This document shows positions 1 to 9,993 of a DNA stretch of 64,000 nt, piece by piece (positions within the stretch are counted from its first letter, which is position 1; each line of letters starts with the position of its first letter). Where the stretch lies: assembly GCA_946902875.1 (NCBI GenBank), contig OX336343.1, positions 3,262,754 to 3,326,753 of the forward strand, given 5' to 3'. A program made the position numbers and the translations under genes. The DNA comes from Nematopogon swammerdamellus. Lineage: Eukaryota > Arthropoda > Insecta > Lepidoptera > Adelidae. The notes below the pieces were generated by a model, which was not told the DNA's origin, made no database searches, and saw nothing but the letters and a program-made list of their open reading frames with translations.

Positions 1-996
1 CACTCTGTTGACAGTCATCTGATAGGTAGGAGGGAAGTCAGACGCGTTATCATTCTACAGCAGCCGTGACTCCCACCTACCGTCCTTAGTTCGTCGCGTA
101 GTAGACTCGAGAATGGCCAATGCACGTTTCTCGTTCTCACTTACGCGCCTGTCCAATAAGACGCCAACTGCGTCCAATTCGTAACTTTTTCTTACCAATT
201 CGTGAAGCTCGTGGTTAATCGCGAAGTGGCTCTGATGCTCCGCCGGTTTGCCATACTGACAGTATCCGTGGAGTATCCATCCAAGGAGAGTCCGCGAGGC
301 CATCGGTTCGTTCCGGCGCCCCATACGAATCTCTCTGCTCACTATTAGATGCACATTGTCTTGTCCAATAAGAATTTCCGGTTGAGCATTCTCATAGGAA
401 AGACCATCTAAGCCGGCTAGATGTTCGTACTTACTTACATCTCCGGTGATTGTTTGCGTGCTCAACCTTAAGCGCGCCAAAGTTCTAGCTCGTATCTCGT
501 ACATATCATTTCCATCAGTTTCCATAATGCGTAGCGTTACCTTCTTACTTGTTGTATCCGCTATCGCCTGACCCACTCCCGAGATGAAGATTCCTTCCGG
601 CTCACCCGCGAGGCCTAATCTCTGCGCGAGTCCGTCGGTCATCAACGTCACTGTTGACCCTTCATCTAAGAGAGCGTAAGTGTTCACCTTACATTTCGGT
701 CCAATTAGAGTGACAGGCGCTATCTTCAGACATGCTCTGTCGCTCGTCGCCGCTGCGTTTGTCACCGTCTCGTGCTGTCGCGAGGTCGCGCCGTCGACTG
801 CAGTCGGTGCAGCGGCTGCGGCGGAGGCGGCGCACGCTGCCCATCCGGACGGGGCGGGGCCTCGTGCCGCGGTTGTGGAGGGGATATAAGCGTCTACGTC
901 ATCGCTCGTTCCTTTTCTGTGAGCGGTGCACATTGCGCTTGCGACGGCGGGAAGATTTAAATCTCTCCGCCACACAGTGCAGTGAGCCTTTACCAA
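1..996 (-). pseudogene. pol: BEL/Pao retrotransposon pol, N-terminal part (protease region), interrupted
   Basis: The minus-strand frame runs from 996 down to a TAG at 57-55, about 313 codons. A retroviral-like aspartic protease core is visible as ALLDEGSTVTLM around residue 108, followed by features typical of BEL/Pao peptidases (ISGVGQAI, EILIGQDN, GWILHG, then ENEKRALAILESTTRRTKDGRW). It would process the Gag-Pol polyprotein in the cytoplasmic particle. The frame opens at a TTG in the inserted Transib-like element, so it has no start of its own and originally continued from gag. The TAG lies where relatives usually carry a tryptophan. The same frame stays open past it to the window edge, so this is a recent nonsense change. 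Reverse transcriptase and integrase would lie beyond base 1. Confidence 0.85.
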
Positions 997-1001
997 AAAT
1001 C
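973..1001 (+). repeat. Left terminus: 12-RSS-like end (heptamer, 12/13-bp spacer, nonamer-like)
   Basis: The heptamer CACAGTG at 973-979 matches the canonical V(D)J heptamer. A 12-bp spacer (980-991) leads to ACCAAAAAT (992-1000). With a 13-bp spacer the block is CCAAAAATC (993-1001), which differs at one base from the right-end nonamer. Canonical nonamer is ACAAAAACC. Confidence 0.7.
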
Positions 1002-1954
1002 GAAAAATGAGCTATAAATTCCATGGACTTTCATCCTGCCGTTGTAAAGTAGATAAGGCATTACTTCTAGGAATTATAGTTATACTCCGTGAACTGCGCT
1101 CATTGGCTCATGATCACCCCTCCAACTGGAACAATGTCGCGGCGAGTAGTTAATCCCTCTTATCAGTTGTATGTTGTCCGTTGCATCGAATGTCCTAACA
1201 AAAGTATTAGCAAGTGTTTTGAAGTGATTGAAAATGGATTCTGTAGCCCAAGGTATGTAGTTTAATACGTTATATAAATGTTGTCTTTTTGTTTAAGATT
1301 TATTTTTCTATTAGGTCTTAAACATACCGTTGAAAATTATCTATAGTTAATGCAATTCCAAACTTTGACGAAGCTTTAAAAAAAAAGTGCGCAAAGTGTC
1401 TCGAGGTTTTTACTTTTTCTTGTAGCTATATTAATGTACTTTCAGATTTAGTAAAGTTTGTCTGCCAATATCTGCCAATAGGTAATATATAGATTTTTTT
1501 TTCAGAGAGGGGATCGTCATACAAAAATTGGAGCTTGCGGCATAAACAGCAGCAAAAATGACCGCAAACAAGTTGTATTCAACGAAAAATGTTCTCGTTT
1601 GAGTATATTTGAACGATGAAAAAGTATAAAAAATGTGAGTAGGTTATATCCTCGCAGAGGAAGGTATTTACACACGAATATGTGAGAATAGACGGCGATG
1701 TTAATGATTATTTGAAAAAAATGGCTCCAGTCTCGCAATGTAGATCTAGATATACCTACCGAATTTAGATTTAAGGTAAGACGATTATTCAGATTCTAAT
1801 TAGTTTTAACGTTGTAATTTAATATTAATTATAAGTTTAATTATATATATATATGATCTATATTCTATATATATAGCTATTATATATAAAAAATAATGCT
1901 ATATATTGAAATATGAATAAAATAATTTTTTTATTTAAATACAGCCGGAGTTTC

Positions 1955-1993
1955 GATTTTTGTCCCATTCTTCCATACATTCACTGCACTGTG
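1955..1993 (-). repeat. Right terminus: 23-RSS-like end (heptamer, 23-bp spacer, nonamer)
   Basis: Read on the minus strand, CACAGTG (1993-1987) is followed by exactly 23 bp (1986-1964) and then ACAAAAATC (1963-1955), matching the canonical nonamer at 8 of 9 positions. This is the arrangement described for Transib termini and for the 23-RSS of vertebrate antigen-receptor genes. Confidence 0.75.
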
Positions 1994-3909
1994 CGCCATG
2001 CCAAATGTAACAGTGGGTGGTGACAGCGCTTACAGCCGTCTTTTCCACAATTACTTTTCCATTTACATTGTTTACTCCGATGTCTATATCCCAGACACTG
2101 GAAACACGTTTGTAGATTACGGGCTACAACCCAACGATCTTCCGTGTTCATTTTCTTGAACTTGTCACAAACAGCTAAATTATGTGATTTCGCGCACAAT
2201 CCGCACTCTACTTCCGTCCTGTTAGCTGTCGAGGCCCCCGCGGTACCAGCGTGCGCTTGTCCTTGCGCACCCCGACCTTTCGACCTTCTTTCGGTCGCCA
2301 GGGCCCCCGTGTGGATCATCATGACCGCGCCCACGTGTGACGAATCGCTATTCCAACGTGTTCCACCTACCTCCTCAGCGGTGGCGGAGTGAACATCGTA
2401 GCGAGCGGCGCGCGTACTTTTCGCCGTCGCCTGCTCGCCTTTCTGCTTCTGTGGTTGCGTCGCGGCCGCCTCCCTCGGGGTCGCGCCGTACGCTCGCGCC
2501 TTCTTGACCTCCGACCGCAAGAAGCGCACCAAAGTAGCGTTCTTTGACTCGGCGCCCTCGTCGTTGAGACTCGCCCAGTCTATCCATCTTGAATGCAGCG
2601 TAACTGGAAACTTTTCCAAAATTAACTGATTCACATCACATATCATATGGTGATGATGTTCCTTTAACTTTTCAAGCACAGAAATACTGTTCTGGACTAC
2701 AGATGTGAAGCCAGCTAGCTCCGTATGGTAGTCTAGCGGTAGCTTCGGCAAAGACGTAATTTTCTTCTCTAGCTCGCGCACTATGTGAGCTGGGTGCGCG
2801 AACCGTTCTTCCAACGATTCGACGATCTCGTCCGGGTCGTCTGACATTGACAACAACATAGAAACAGCCTCTTTCGCCGGCCCTTTTAGGCACAAGCGCA
2901 GCCTCGCTAAGTTCTCCTCTTTAGTGAAGCGACTGTACTTCTTCGACTCTTCAAACGCTCGTTTGAAGGCCATCCACTCACATACTGAACCACTGAATAC
3001 AGGCAGAGCTCTACTAACCGATCGGTAGTCTAATTTTTCCTCTCGGCGTAAATGTAACTGCGACATTGCATCTACTATTAGTCTAGTGTGTTCAGCCATT
3101 ACCTCGTTACGCAGACGTCGGCCCGGCGTAGATGAACGCTCGCGTTGTCTTGTAGCGGGCGACTCATCTCTGCGTGGCGGCGATCGTCGCCGCGGCGGCG
3201 GCGTAGAATCAAATATTGTACTTACGTGCCGCGGCGGCGCGGAGTCCTCTCTCAGGCGGTCCGACGGGGGCGGGGGGAGTAATAACTCACTTCGTTGTCC
3301 CTCTAGCCAGCTGCGTACGCTGTCTCGGCGGCTGCCGTCTTCCTCTCGGTGTGCTGATTCCTCGAATCGGACGGAGCGCGCCTCCTCCTCGGCAGCGATG
3401 CGTGCGAGCTCCACCCGCTCCTTCTGCTTGACCAAGTCAAGCCGTCGGCGCCTCGACTCTTCCTCAATCGCGTGTGCCTCCTCCAAGGCTTTTAGCGCGG
3501 CCTGTTCGCGCAGGTACGCAGACCTCTTCGATGCGGTGGAGAATTCCGACATCGATTCGGTATGCGTATCTAGCCCGCCGTGGTCGGAGCGAGAACGCAC
3601 CGTACCTTCGGCGAGCTCACCGTAGAGACGGGTAGAACCCTGGGCACCAAGCATAGTGCCTGGTACATCCGAGTCCGTGCGAGGCATGACTGCGGATGTG
3701 TTAGTCGCGCGTGCGAATGATCGCAGCGGCGGCGCGACCCTGTCGAGCGTGCTCGCGAGCGCGCTCGCATGCGTACGCGCATCGCCCGCCGCGGCTTCAC
3801 CCGCGGCTGGCGGCGCGCGCTGTGGCTCATTAACCGTACCCGTCTCCACGGGGACCCCTTCCTTCCGCGTGGTACTTCTGGTTTTCCTGGGACTGTGTTG
3901 GACAGACAT
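1981..3909 (-). CDS. gag: BEL/Pao retrotransposon Gag polyprotein
   Basis: A 642-codon frame from the ATG at 3909-3907 (MSVQHSPRK) to a TGA at 1983-1981. That stop lies inside the Transib-like insertion, so it is not the native end. Order of features: a disordered Ser/Arg/Pro N-terminal third; a charged E/R-rich coiled-coil-like stretch (EEAHAIEEESRRRRLD); a capsid-like DUF1759-type core (PVFSGSVCEWMAFKRAFEES through ERFAHP and LEKKITSLPKLP); and C-terminal cysteine/histidine knuckles (CGLCAKSHNLAVC; CFQCLGYRHRSKQC; HHPLLH). Gag packages element RNA in a virus-like particle. The frame opens upstream of this ATG only through a TTG at 3951, so the ATG is the better start. It continues in the same frame as pol across the insertion. 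Confidence 0.85.
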   Translation of the reverse strand: MSVQHSPRKTRSTTRKEGVPVETGTVNEPQRAPPAAGEAAAGDARTHASALASTLDRVAPPLRSFARATNTSAVMPRTDSDVPGTMLGAQGSTRLYGELAEGTVRSRSDHGGLDTHTESMSEFSTASKRSAYLREQAALKALEEAHAIEEESRRRRLDLVKQKERVELARIAAEEEARSVRFEESAHREEDGSRRDSVRSWLEGQRSELLLPPPPSDRLREDSAPPRHVSTIFDSTPPPRRRSPPRRDESPATRQRERSSTPGRRLRNEVMAEHTRLIVDAMSQLHLRREEKLDYRSVSRALPVFSGSVCEWMAFKRAFEESKKYSRFTKEENLARLRLCLKGPAKEAVSMLLSMSDDPDEIVESLEERFAHPAHIVRELEKKITSLPKLPLDYHTELAGFTSVVQNSISVLEKLKEHHHHMICDVNQLILEKFPVTLHSRWIDWASLNDEGAESKNATLVRFLRSEVKKARAYGATPREAAATQPQKQKGEQATAKSTRAARYDVHSATAEEVGGTRWNSDSSHVGAVMMIHTGALATERRSKGRGAQGQAHAGTAGASTANRTEVECGLCAKSHNLAVCDKFKKMNTEDRWVVARNLQTCFQCLGYRHRSKQCKWKSNCGKDGCKRCHHPLLHLAWRTVQ

Positions 3910-4750
3910 AGTATTTGTGGAAATGTTATCTGATCCGGCTCGAAGGACCAAACTATAGCCGACCGACCGACCAGCCTAGAAGTTCCTAGGGTCGGCCTTC
4001 CTCGGCGGGGACCTACTTACTCTGGCTTGAGGCGCACCTCTCTTCTTCGAAAGAAATACTTTTCATTGCTCTCGCCGCAACCCGTAACGCCGTCTATATC
4101 CGACGCACAGAGAGTCGCTGGAAGCCGGCGGCAGGTCGGCGAGAGCAACGTGTTTTAAACAAACGTTTCATAAATAAAACACACGAAAAATATAAGCAAG
4201 TAAGTATACTCTGTGCTATTGTGCTGGCGATAACAATTCCACAAGTACTACAAAAACAATCAAATGAAATAAAAACCAAAGAAATCTCAAAAAATATAAC
4301 TAACAATTACTCACTACAAATTACACAAAACAATTACATACACAAGTCCCAAGAAAATCAATATCAAATTTAAATAGTTTTACTTTGAAACTACAATTTA
4401 CATTACAGTCAGACAATCTCAAAATACAATTTCTTTTCACTTACGTGATCGAACGTTTACACAATAAATTCAAACAAATATTAACTGAGCTTTACAGGAA
4501 GTACCACGCGTTACAAACTCCAAAGAAGGAATGTCCCTGGTCCTGGGAGGGGGTATCCTTTTATACACTCCCCCGGACTCCAAATACGCAATAACATCAT
4601 GCGCTGGCCCACGTGATTTTCTAACGGATACAGAACAAAATGCGCACAATGTATTTTGAAAACACCGCCAAAGCTTTTGGTTCGGTTCTTTCAATTTGCC
4701 GACATTTAAAAACAAACTATCGTAGGACGAGTTAACGCAATAAACAATAG
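3910..4750 (-). other. Probable 5' leader and 5' LTR of the BEL/Pao element
   Basis: Upstream of gag on the minus strand lies about 840 bp with no plausible frame. It contains a TATA-like promoter at 4565-4557, where a 5' LTR is expected. I cannot fix the LTR ends or primer-binding site because the partner LTR lies outside the window. The right limit is a guess. Confidence 0.4.
4557..4565 (-). promoter_or_regulatory. TATA box of the putative BEL/Pao LTR promoter
   Basis: The minus strand reads TATAAAAGG in a locally GC-rich context about 650 bp upstream of the gag ATG, a plausible distance for an LTR U3 promoter plus leader. It is assigned by motif and position only. Confidence 0.4.
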
Positions 4751-5155
4751 TCGGCGGCTCGCCGTGTGAAAGTTTCGCTATCTCTTTGACCGGCGCGGTG
4801 CGGGCGGCCTTGACAAATAAACATCAAAATATCTTTGAGATATGCCGCCGTGGTACATTTTAAAACGTAATACATTCTTTCTCACGCCTTGCATGTGCGC
4901 GTTTTACAACTTTGTTTACAAACAGAATGAACATATTATTTGCCTAAATAAGTAGAGATAAATATGCATTTTGCAACTAAACTAAGAGACCATTTGAACG
5001 CTTTCTTAACCGACTAAACAGATACCTAGAACTAGCAACAATACCTAGAACTAATAATACCTATTAATTAAGGCTAAAGTTCAACACATTAGCGCGTTCG
5101 CAACACACGGTGTTAACAAGAGTACCTGCTGGTATGTAGGTATGTATGTAAACCT
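4751..5155. other. Unassigned AT-rich sequence
   Basis: No frame, repeat family or structured motif recognised. A short near-direct repeat of ATACCTAGAACTA is present around 5022-5054. Confidence 0.5.
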
Positions 5156-5497
5156 ATCGCTTATTCCATAGGAGTGCTCGGAGGAGCTGTTCCGCGCGCT
5201 GTAACGGTAACCCGCCGTCCCCTTGCCACCTCCCCACAACGCGCACTGGGCAGGGATTGCATCCCTACACGCTGGACTTACCACGGATGCGTACTAACCG
5301 GCTCTGCAGATCTTTCCTCTACAGAACCGGTAAACTCTGGAACGCTCTCCCTGCCCATATATTTTTCCCTCCAAGTACAGTCTCGGGCGGGTCCTTTAAG
5401 ATTTACGTGAATAGATACCTGTCAGGCCGGCATGGCATTCGCAGCCCCCGCATACGACCGAATGTCGTTAGACACCTCATGGGTGGCTAGGGGGGTC
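5156..5497 (+). mobile_element. CR1/Jockey-type LINE 3' fragment (family G)
   Basis: Frameshifted remnant of the reverse-transcriptase C-terminus. Readable pieces include CRSFLYRTGKLWNALPAHIF, followed by a 3' segment with GGCCGGCATGGCATTCGCAG and GTTAGACACCTCATGGGTGG. The same block recurs at 9003 and 39712 on this strand, and its 3' part recurs inverted at 16677, 21378 and 50563. The RT is 5'-truncated and inactive. Confidence 0.7.
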
Positions 5498-5980
5498 AAA
5501 CTGATAATTTGCTATACTTATTGATAAATCTTCCAGCCTCGCTTCAAGTGTTCCATAATTCCTTGCTCTCTTTTCTTTTAGGCTTTACACCCAGCTGTCA
5601 GTGAAAAATGCCTTCCTTAAATATAGACTCTCATTACGTTTAACCCTTTGAAACGCAAGAAATATGTCTCGCGGGCCGGCGGCGCGGCGCGGTAAAGGCC
5701 ACCCTATTGTTTTACTTACAAATTTTCGGGCCCCACCCCCCTCTTAGACTGAATCGGGATGGCTGGCTTTAACGAGAGGCTTCCGTCTTTTGTCCGCCTG
5801 GCTTGCTTCTAATGGCTCCATTGTTAGTGCGGAATGATGGATTTAATTAGGTAGGGCATCGTGCGCTCTGGTTAGCCCGCTGGCGAATTATTGCTTACCT
5901 GGGTAGCACTGGTTGTGGTCAAGCTAGTTCACGGGATAAGGAGTAGCTGAAATGGCCTTGGAAGCTGGAAGGGCTGGCTG
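5498..5980. other. Unassigned sequence
   Basis: Includes a GC-rich patch around 5670-5700 (GGGCCGGCGGCGCGGCGCGG). No frame or repeat family recognised. Confidence 0.4.
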
Positions 5981-6082
5981 GAAGGGAAGCGCTGACATGG
6001 CACCTAGTCAGTCCAGTGTTATGGGCTGACATCGCGGATGTTGTAGGTGATGTAGCCAACCGTGTCAGTTTCAATAAAAAAA
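5981..6082 (+). mobile_element. Family A SINE-like element, 3' end
   Basis: Only the 3' 100 bp of family A remain, from GAAGGGAAGCGCTGACATGG through TGTTATGGGCTGACATC to GTGTCAGTTTCAATAAAAAAA. The A-rich tail gives the plus orientation. Diverged and 5'-truncated. Confidence 0.75.
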
Positions 6083-6550
6083 TGTTCTTCGTCTTGCTGT
6101 GTTTCCTTTTAATAAAGTTGAAAAAGAAAAAAAAACAGATAAAGACTCTTAAGCTCACACTTTACAGACACATTACTTGCCACCCCCGTGCCTATCGACC
6201 CGTCACCGAAAACACCCCCAAGCTCCACACACTCCAACGCCGAAACACAATAACCGTCTCGTCCCGAATAGGAGTCGTCCACATTTTTCTCTAATCGACC
6301 AATCACTGTCGCCGGGCGCCCCGCTTTCGGGGAGAAAATCCCGAAAACACCATCTCGGAATGAAAGAGCGGCGGGGCGTGGCGCGGAACCTCCGGGGGGA
6401 GGGAGGGGGTGGAGGTAAACTTTGTGAAAAAAAGTCGAAAATAATTTCCGAGCTGCGGACTTGTGTGAACAGCGAATATATTTACATAGAAGTAGCATAA
6501 CGTGTGGGGTGTAACCGACCAAGTGCGAATCGGACAAGCGCATTAGTTGG
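6083..6550. other. Unassigned, partly GC-rich sequence
   Basis: Contains a C-rich stretch (6180-6250) and a G-rich stretch (6390-6415). The frames crossing it look compositional. No family recognised. Confidence 0.4.
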
Positions 6551-6999
6551 TTTTTAGGGTTCCGTATCCCGCACGGGACCATACTACTAAGCCTACGCCA
6601 TCTGTCTGTCTGCCTGTCCGTCCGACCGTCCGTCCGTCCGTCCGTCCGTCTGTCTGTCTGTCTGTCCGAGGGCTGTATCTCTTGAACCGTAATAGGTAGC
6701 CCGTTGAAATTTTCACAGAATATGTCTTATTATGGCCGATATAACAACAAATAATAAATAAAAATAAGAAAAAATAAAACATTCACGGGGGCTCCCACTT
6801 AAGAAACCAAAAAGTGTATGCGCGCGCGCCATCTACCGAATAAGTTATGAAGCATTTTAACTAATCATGACATTCAACTAATATGAAGCATTTCATAACA
6901 CGCCATCTAGATGGCGTGTTATGAAACGTGGAGCTAACCATGACATGGCGATACGGAACCCTCGGTGCGCGAGTTCGACTCGCACTTGGCCGATTTTTT
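6551..6999 (-). repeat. Family C dispersed repeat, near full length
   Basis: From AGGGTTCCGTATCCCG (6556) through an imperfect TGTC/CGTC tract (6600-6665), a conserved block ATCTCTTGAACCGTAATAGG, the segment ATGGCCGATATAACAACAAA, paired ATGAAGCATTT motifs, and finally CGGTGCGCGAGTTCGACTCG before CTTGGCCGATTTTTT. About ten copies occur here in both orientations. The ends carry opposed GGGTTCCGTAT and ATACGGAACCC motifs. No coding capacity and no clear superfamily. Confidence 0.75.
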
Positions 7000-7104
7000 T
7001 ATTATTTGTTGTTTTACTATAGAGTTTGCATTATAATCACGAGACGTTTGATGAGATACTTAAGTCTGCGTTGGCGCAATCAGCTCTATAATATGTAATG
7101 ACTT

Positions 7105-7480
7105 TTCAACCGACTTCCAAAAAGGAGGAGGTACTCAATTCGTCTGTGTATGTTTTTTTCTTTTTGTGTGTATGTTACCTGATTTCTTCGCCAATTCTCA
7201 ATCGATTTCAATGATTCTTTTTTTCATGAGTAGGCTATATCTCAAGGATGGTCCTTTCATAAATTTTTTGTAAGAATAAGTAAGGGTGGAAAATTAAGGG
7301 ATGAACACTTTTCACGCTAAGGAATATTTCAATCACCCACTTCCCTTCAACCGATTTGAATATTATATGATATTATTAAAAAGGTGAAATAAAAAAACCG
7401 TTTAAAAAAACATTGAACCGACTTCAAACCCTAAAAAAGTAATATTTGATCTTGAGTAGAATGCGGTACAAAATCACACC
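7105..7480 (+). repeat. Family J dispersed repeat (CAACCGACTTCCAAAAAGGA start)
   Basis: The opening CAACCGACTTC followed by a GGAGGAGG motif, then TCGATTTCAATGATTC, recurs in longer form at 60562-61060 and partly at 57034. It resembles non-coding tails of lepidopteran retroposons, but I cannot name the class. Confidence 0.5.
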
Positions 7481-9002
7481 TGCAGATGGACCTTTTTGTG
7501 CTTTTGTACCGCCTTCTATTAAATATAAAAATATTATTTAATACTTTGGAGGGTTACGAACCATTTTCAATATACAGGTTTTCAATATACAGGGTGTTCC
7601 TACTTTTCCACATCGTGTTTTCTCGGCAGATGTTATTTTCGTGTGACAAGCAGTCAAAAGCCAATTTTCATTACAATAAAGAGCTCCCCTTCGATTATGT
7701 GATTTAAATTCGTTGTTTTCAGTGGCGTATTTATGCTTTTTCTGATGGGGGCGAATGCAAGACCCGCCACCCCACCCCCCCCCCCCCCCAGGTACTGAGC
7801 TCGTTCGACGCATTTTGTTGTTGTTTTTGTTGTTGTTTTGGTTTGGGGTTGGCTCTAGGCCTGCAAACTAATCCCGCTTGTACCGCGGGGGCCTTCGTGC
7901 AAAACCCCGTAGCCTCCAGCTACCCCAGCCAGCCTATGTCTTCCATGAAAGCTACAAGTCGACCGGGGTGTCTGTAGGCCGCTTATCCCTTAGTGTAAAC
8001 AAAATTAAACTAATATGAATTAAAACTAAAAAGCATAATGTTACAGTTCGAAAATTTCCTCTAATTCAACCGTCATCGCCCCAGCTGTACGTAGCACATG
8101 CACACTGGCTGCGTTTATTGCACTTAAACATTTGTTGCGAAAGGTACAGGTATCTTCTTTAATTGCGATCATGCACAAATTTCAAGTAGAAAAGGTGATG
8201 TGACATAATTAGAAACTAAGCTAGGGGGCAAGATCCGCTTAGTTCGAAGTCCTTATACACAATGTTTTTTATTATATTGTAATGTTAATTTTTTATGCAC
8301 ATGGAACTGTACTTCTGAAATAAATGGATTATTTTTTATTATATATAAATTATTTATTGATTAAATAAATCACTCTTTGTATTGTAACCTGGTGGTCTAA
8401 CCGTATTTCAGGTGGTAACGGTCAGGTCATGCTATTACAGAATGCAATGTAATATTTGATTTTTTATTATAATATAGAATTTGTATAACATAAGCCTTCG
8501 TTCAACTAAGACTTTGTTCAGCTTGTCCATAGCTGACTATTAATTTCAGTTAGAATTGTGAACCATTTAACCCGCCACCCATAGCACTCGCTCCCTCCGC
8601 CTCGCCCCCCTGGCTACGCCACTTGCATCAGGCTGCGTCCTGTGTCCTATTTACCTGAAAATCCAAATTAATCTCGTTACATAAAGACCTCACCGCCTTT
8701 ATACAATATTTCATGACAAATTAGATGAAATCTTTCCTTTCTATGCCTTCGGTATTAATATAACTGGTTTTATTCATATTAATAAAAGCAGTGAGTTGTA
8801 TTATTATCCTTACATTTTTGCGAATATAGATATTAGAAATAATCCGGCTGATGTGCTACCGCCAGTTAAAGGAATAAACTGAGGAGGCTGATATCACAAA
8901 AGACTGACAAATCCGAGACTTAAGAGCAAAAGAGGACAAATAAAATAAATATGTGTGGAGGTACTTAACTTTTTGACCCCTAAAAATATTAATAAGTACA
9001 TT
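7481..9002. other. Unassigned sequence with simple repeats
   Basis: No gene seen. Contains a poly-C run (about 7777-7789), a TTG-rich run (7814-7840), and an unfamiliar GC-richer block at 7845-8000 with GTACCGCGGGGGCCTTCGTG. The rest is AT-rich. Confidence 0.5.
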
Positions 9003-9310
9003 AGCTTATTCCATGGGAAGTACTCGAAGGAACTGTTTAACGCGATCCCGCCGTCCCCTTTCCACCTCCGCACCGCTCGCACTGGCCAGGGATTGCATCC
9101 CTACACGCTGAACTTGCCTCGGACGCGTACCGTTCGGTTCTGCTGATCTTTTCTCCACAGAACCGGTAAACTCTGGAACGCTCTCCCTGCCCATATATTT
9201 CCCCCCAACTCTTACAGTCTCAGGGTCCTTCAGGAAGGGCGTTAATGTTCACTTGTCCGCATACGACCAAATATCCATTGACGTCGTTAGACACCTTATG
9301 AGTGCCAAGG
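9003..9310 (+). mobile_element. CR1/Jockey-type LINE 3' fragment (family G)
   Basis: Readable RT C-terminus: FHGKYSKELFNAIPPSPFHL, then HPYTLNLPRTRTVRFC and, after a frameshift, FSTEPVNSGTLSLPIYFP-like debris, ending near GTTAGACACCTTATGAGTGC. Same family as 5156-5497. Frameshifts and 5' truncation show it is dead. Confidence 0.7.
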
Positions 9311-9433
9311 CGTCACATGTCGCGCTTTCAATAATTTATTTTTTTGTAAAAACGGTACATACAAGCGTTAAACTTTCTGTAAATTATAAAGCAAACTCCA
9401 AAATAAAACAAAAAAATATAAACAGGCCAATTA

Positions 9434-9492
9434 CGCGGCGGTACGGAACCCTCGGTGCGCGTGTCCGACTCGCACTAGAACGGTTTTATTTT
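9434..9492 (-). repeat. Family C terminal fragment
   Basis: GGCGGTACGGAACCCTCGGT through GTCCGACTCGCACTAGAACGG and a T run is the characteristic family C terminus. Confidence 0.65.
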
Positions 9493-9602
9493 TCAAATAT
9501 ATCGAAAATAATTTTCTTGTCGTTAGTAAAGTTTGAACAAGTGCGCCCGGGGTCTGGGGCTCATATAAGAAAAGTTTGAGGGCGGCGCGTCTAGTGTTGG
9601 TT

Positions 9603-9993
9603 GAAAGGTTGTTGAAAGGTTGAAAGTTGCCCAGCGAGCAATGGAGCGAGCCATGCTGGGAATATCGCTACGTGATATGGTGCGTAACGAGGCAATCCGC
9701 CGACGCACCAAAGTAGTCGATATTGGACACCGGGTGGCTAAGCTCAAGTGGCAGTGGGCTGGGCACGTTAGCCGAAGAGACGATGACCGTTGGAGTAACC
9801 GTGTCCTACACTGGCAACCGTGGACAGGAAAACGGAGTGTGGGAAGACTACCCGCCAGGTGGGACGACGACATCAAGTACGCCGGCGGAAATCAGTGGTT
9901 CCGTATCGCTGAAGGCCGGGAGGACTGGAGGAAAATTGGAGAGGCGTATGTCCAGCAGTGGACGCTTACACGCTGACTGACTGACTGACTGAC
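9603..9993 (+). mobile_element. RTE-clade LINE 3' end with open C-terminal frame
   Basis: A 118-codon frame (9620-9976) reads AMERAMLGISLRDMVRNEAI, KLKWQWAGHVSRRDD, PWTGKRSVGRLPARWDDDI and WRKIGEAYVQQWT, matching the conserved C-terminus of RTE-type reverse transcriptases. The element ends directly in a (CTGA)n microsatellite tail (9973-9993), which is typical of RTE elements rather than poly-A. The upstream RT and endonuclease are missing, so this is a 5'-truncated insertion. It is the best preserved of five RTE fragments here. Confidence 0.85.

Larger units (their letters stand above)
973..1993. mobile_element. Non-autonomous Transib-like (RAG-superfamily) DNA transposon with RSS-like ends
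   Basis: A 1,021-bp insertion. Perfect 13-bp terminal inverted repeats, CACAGTGCAGTGA at 973-985 and its complement at 1981-1993, are flanked by a 5-bp direct repeat CGCCA (968-972 and 1994-1998). Transib elements are known for 5-bp GC-rich target duplications and CAC-starting termini resembling V(D)J recombination signals. Both termini also share the inner block CAAAAATCGAAA (994-1005 on plus; 1951-1962 on minus) at different distances from the heptamer. The interior is AT-rich and shows no transposase frame, so mobilisation would need an enzyme supplied elsewhere. The host BEL/Pao reading frame is the same on both sides, confirming the boundaries. Superfamily assignment is inferred from termini only. 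Confidence 0.8.

Noticed and set aside
1517..1738. 73-codon minus frame inside the Transib-like element as a transposase
   Set aside because: Too short, and no acidic catalytic motif or zinc-binding pattern; the element is non-coding as far as I can see.
2375..3958. Several frames on both strands overlapping gag (for example 3086-3625 plus, 2375-2587 minus)
   Set aside because: They shadow the GC-rich gag sequence in other phases and have no independent motif.
4000..4750. Exact LTR boundaries and primer-binding site of the BEL/Pao element
   Set aside because: The other LTR is outside the window, and I found no unambiguous tRNA-complementary string next to a CA end.
6543..6782. Frames crossing family C repeats with runs of RTDRQTDG-type residues (also at 11050, 12784, 32406, 38754)
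   Set aside because: The translation reflects the GACA/GACG microsatellite tract. The same frame fragments appear in each repeat copy.
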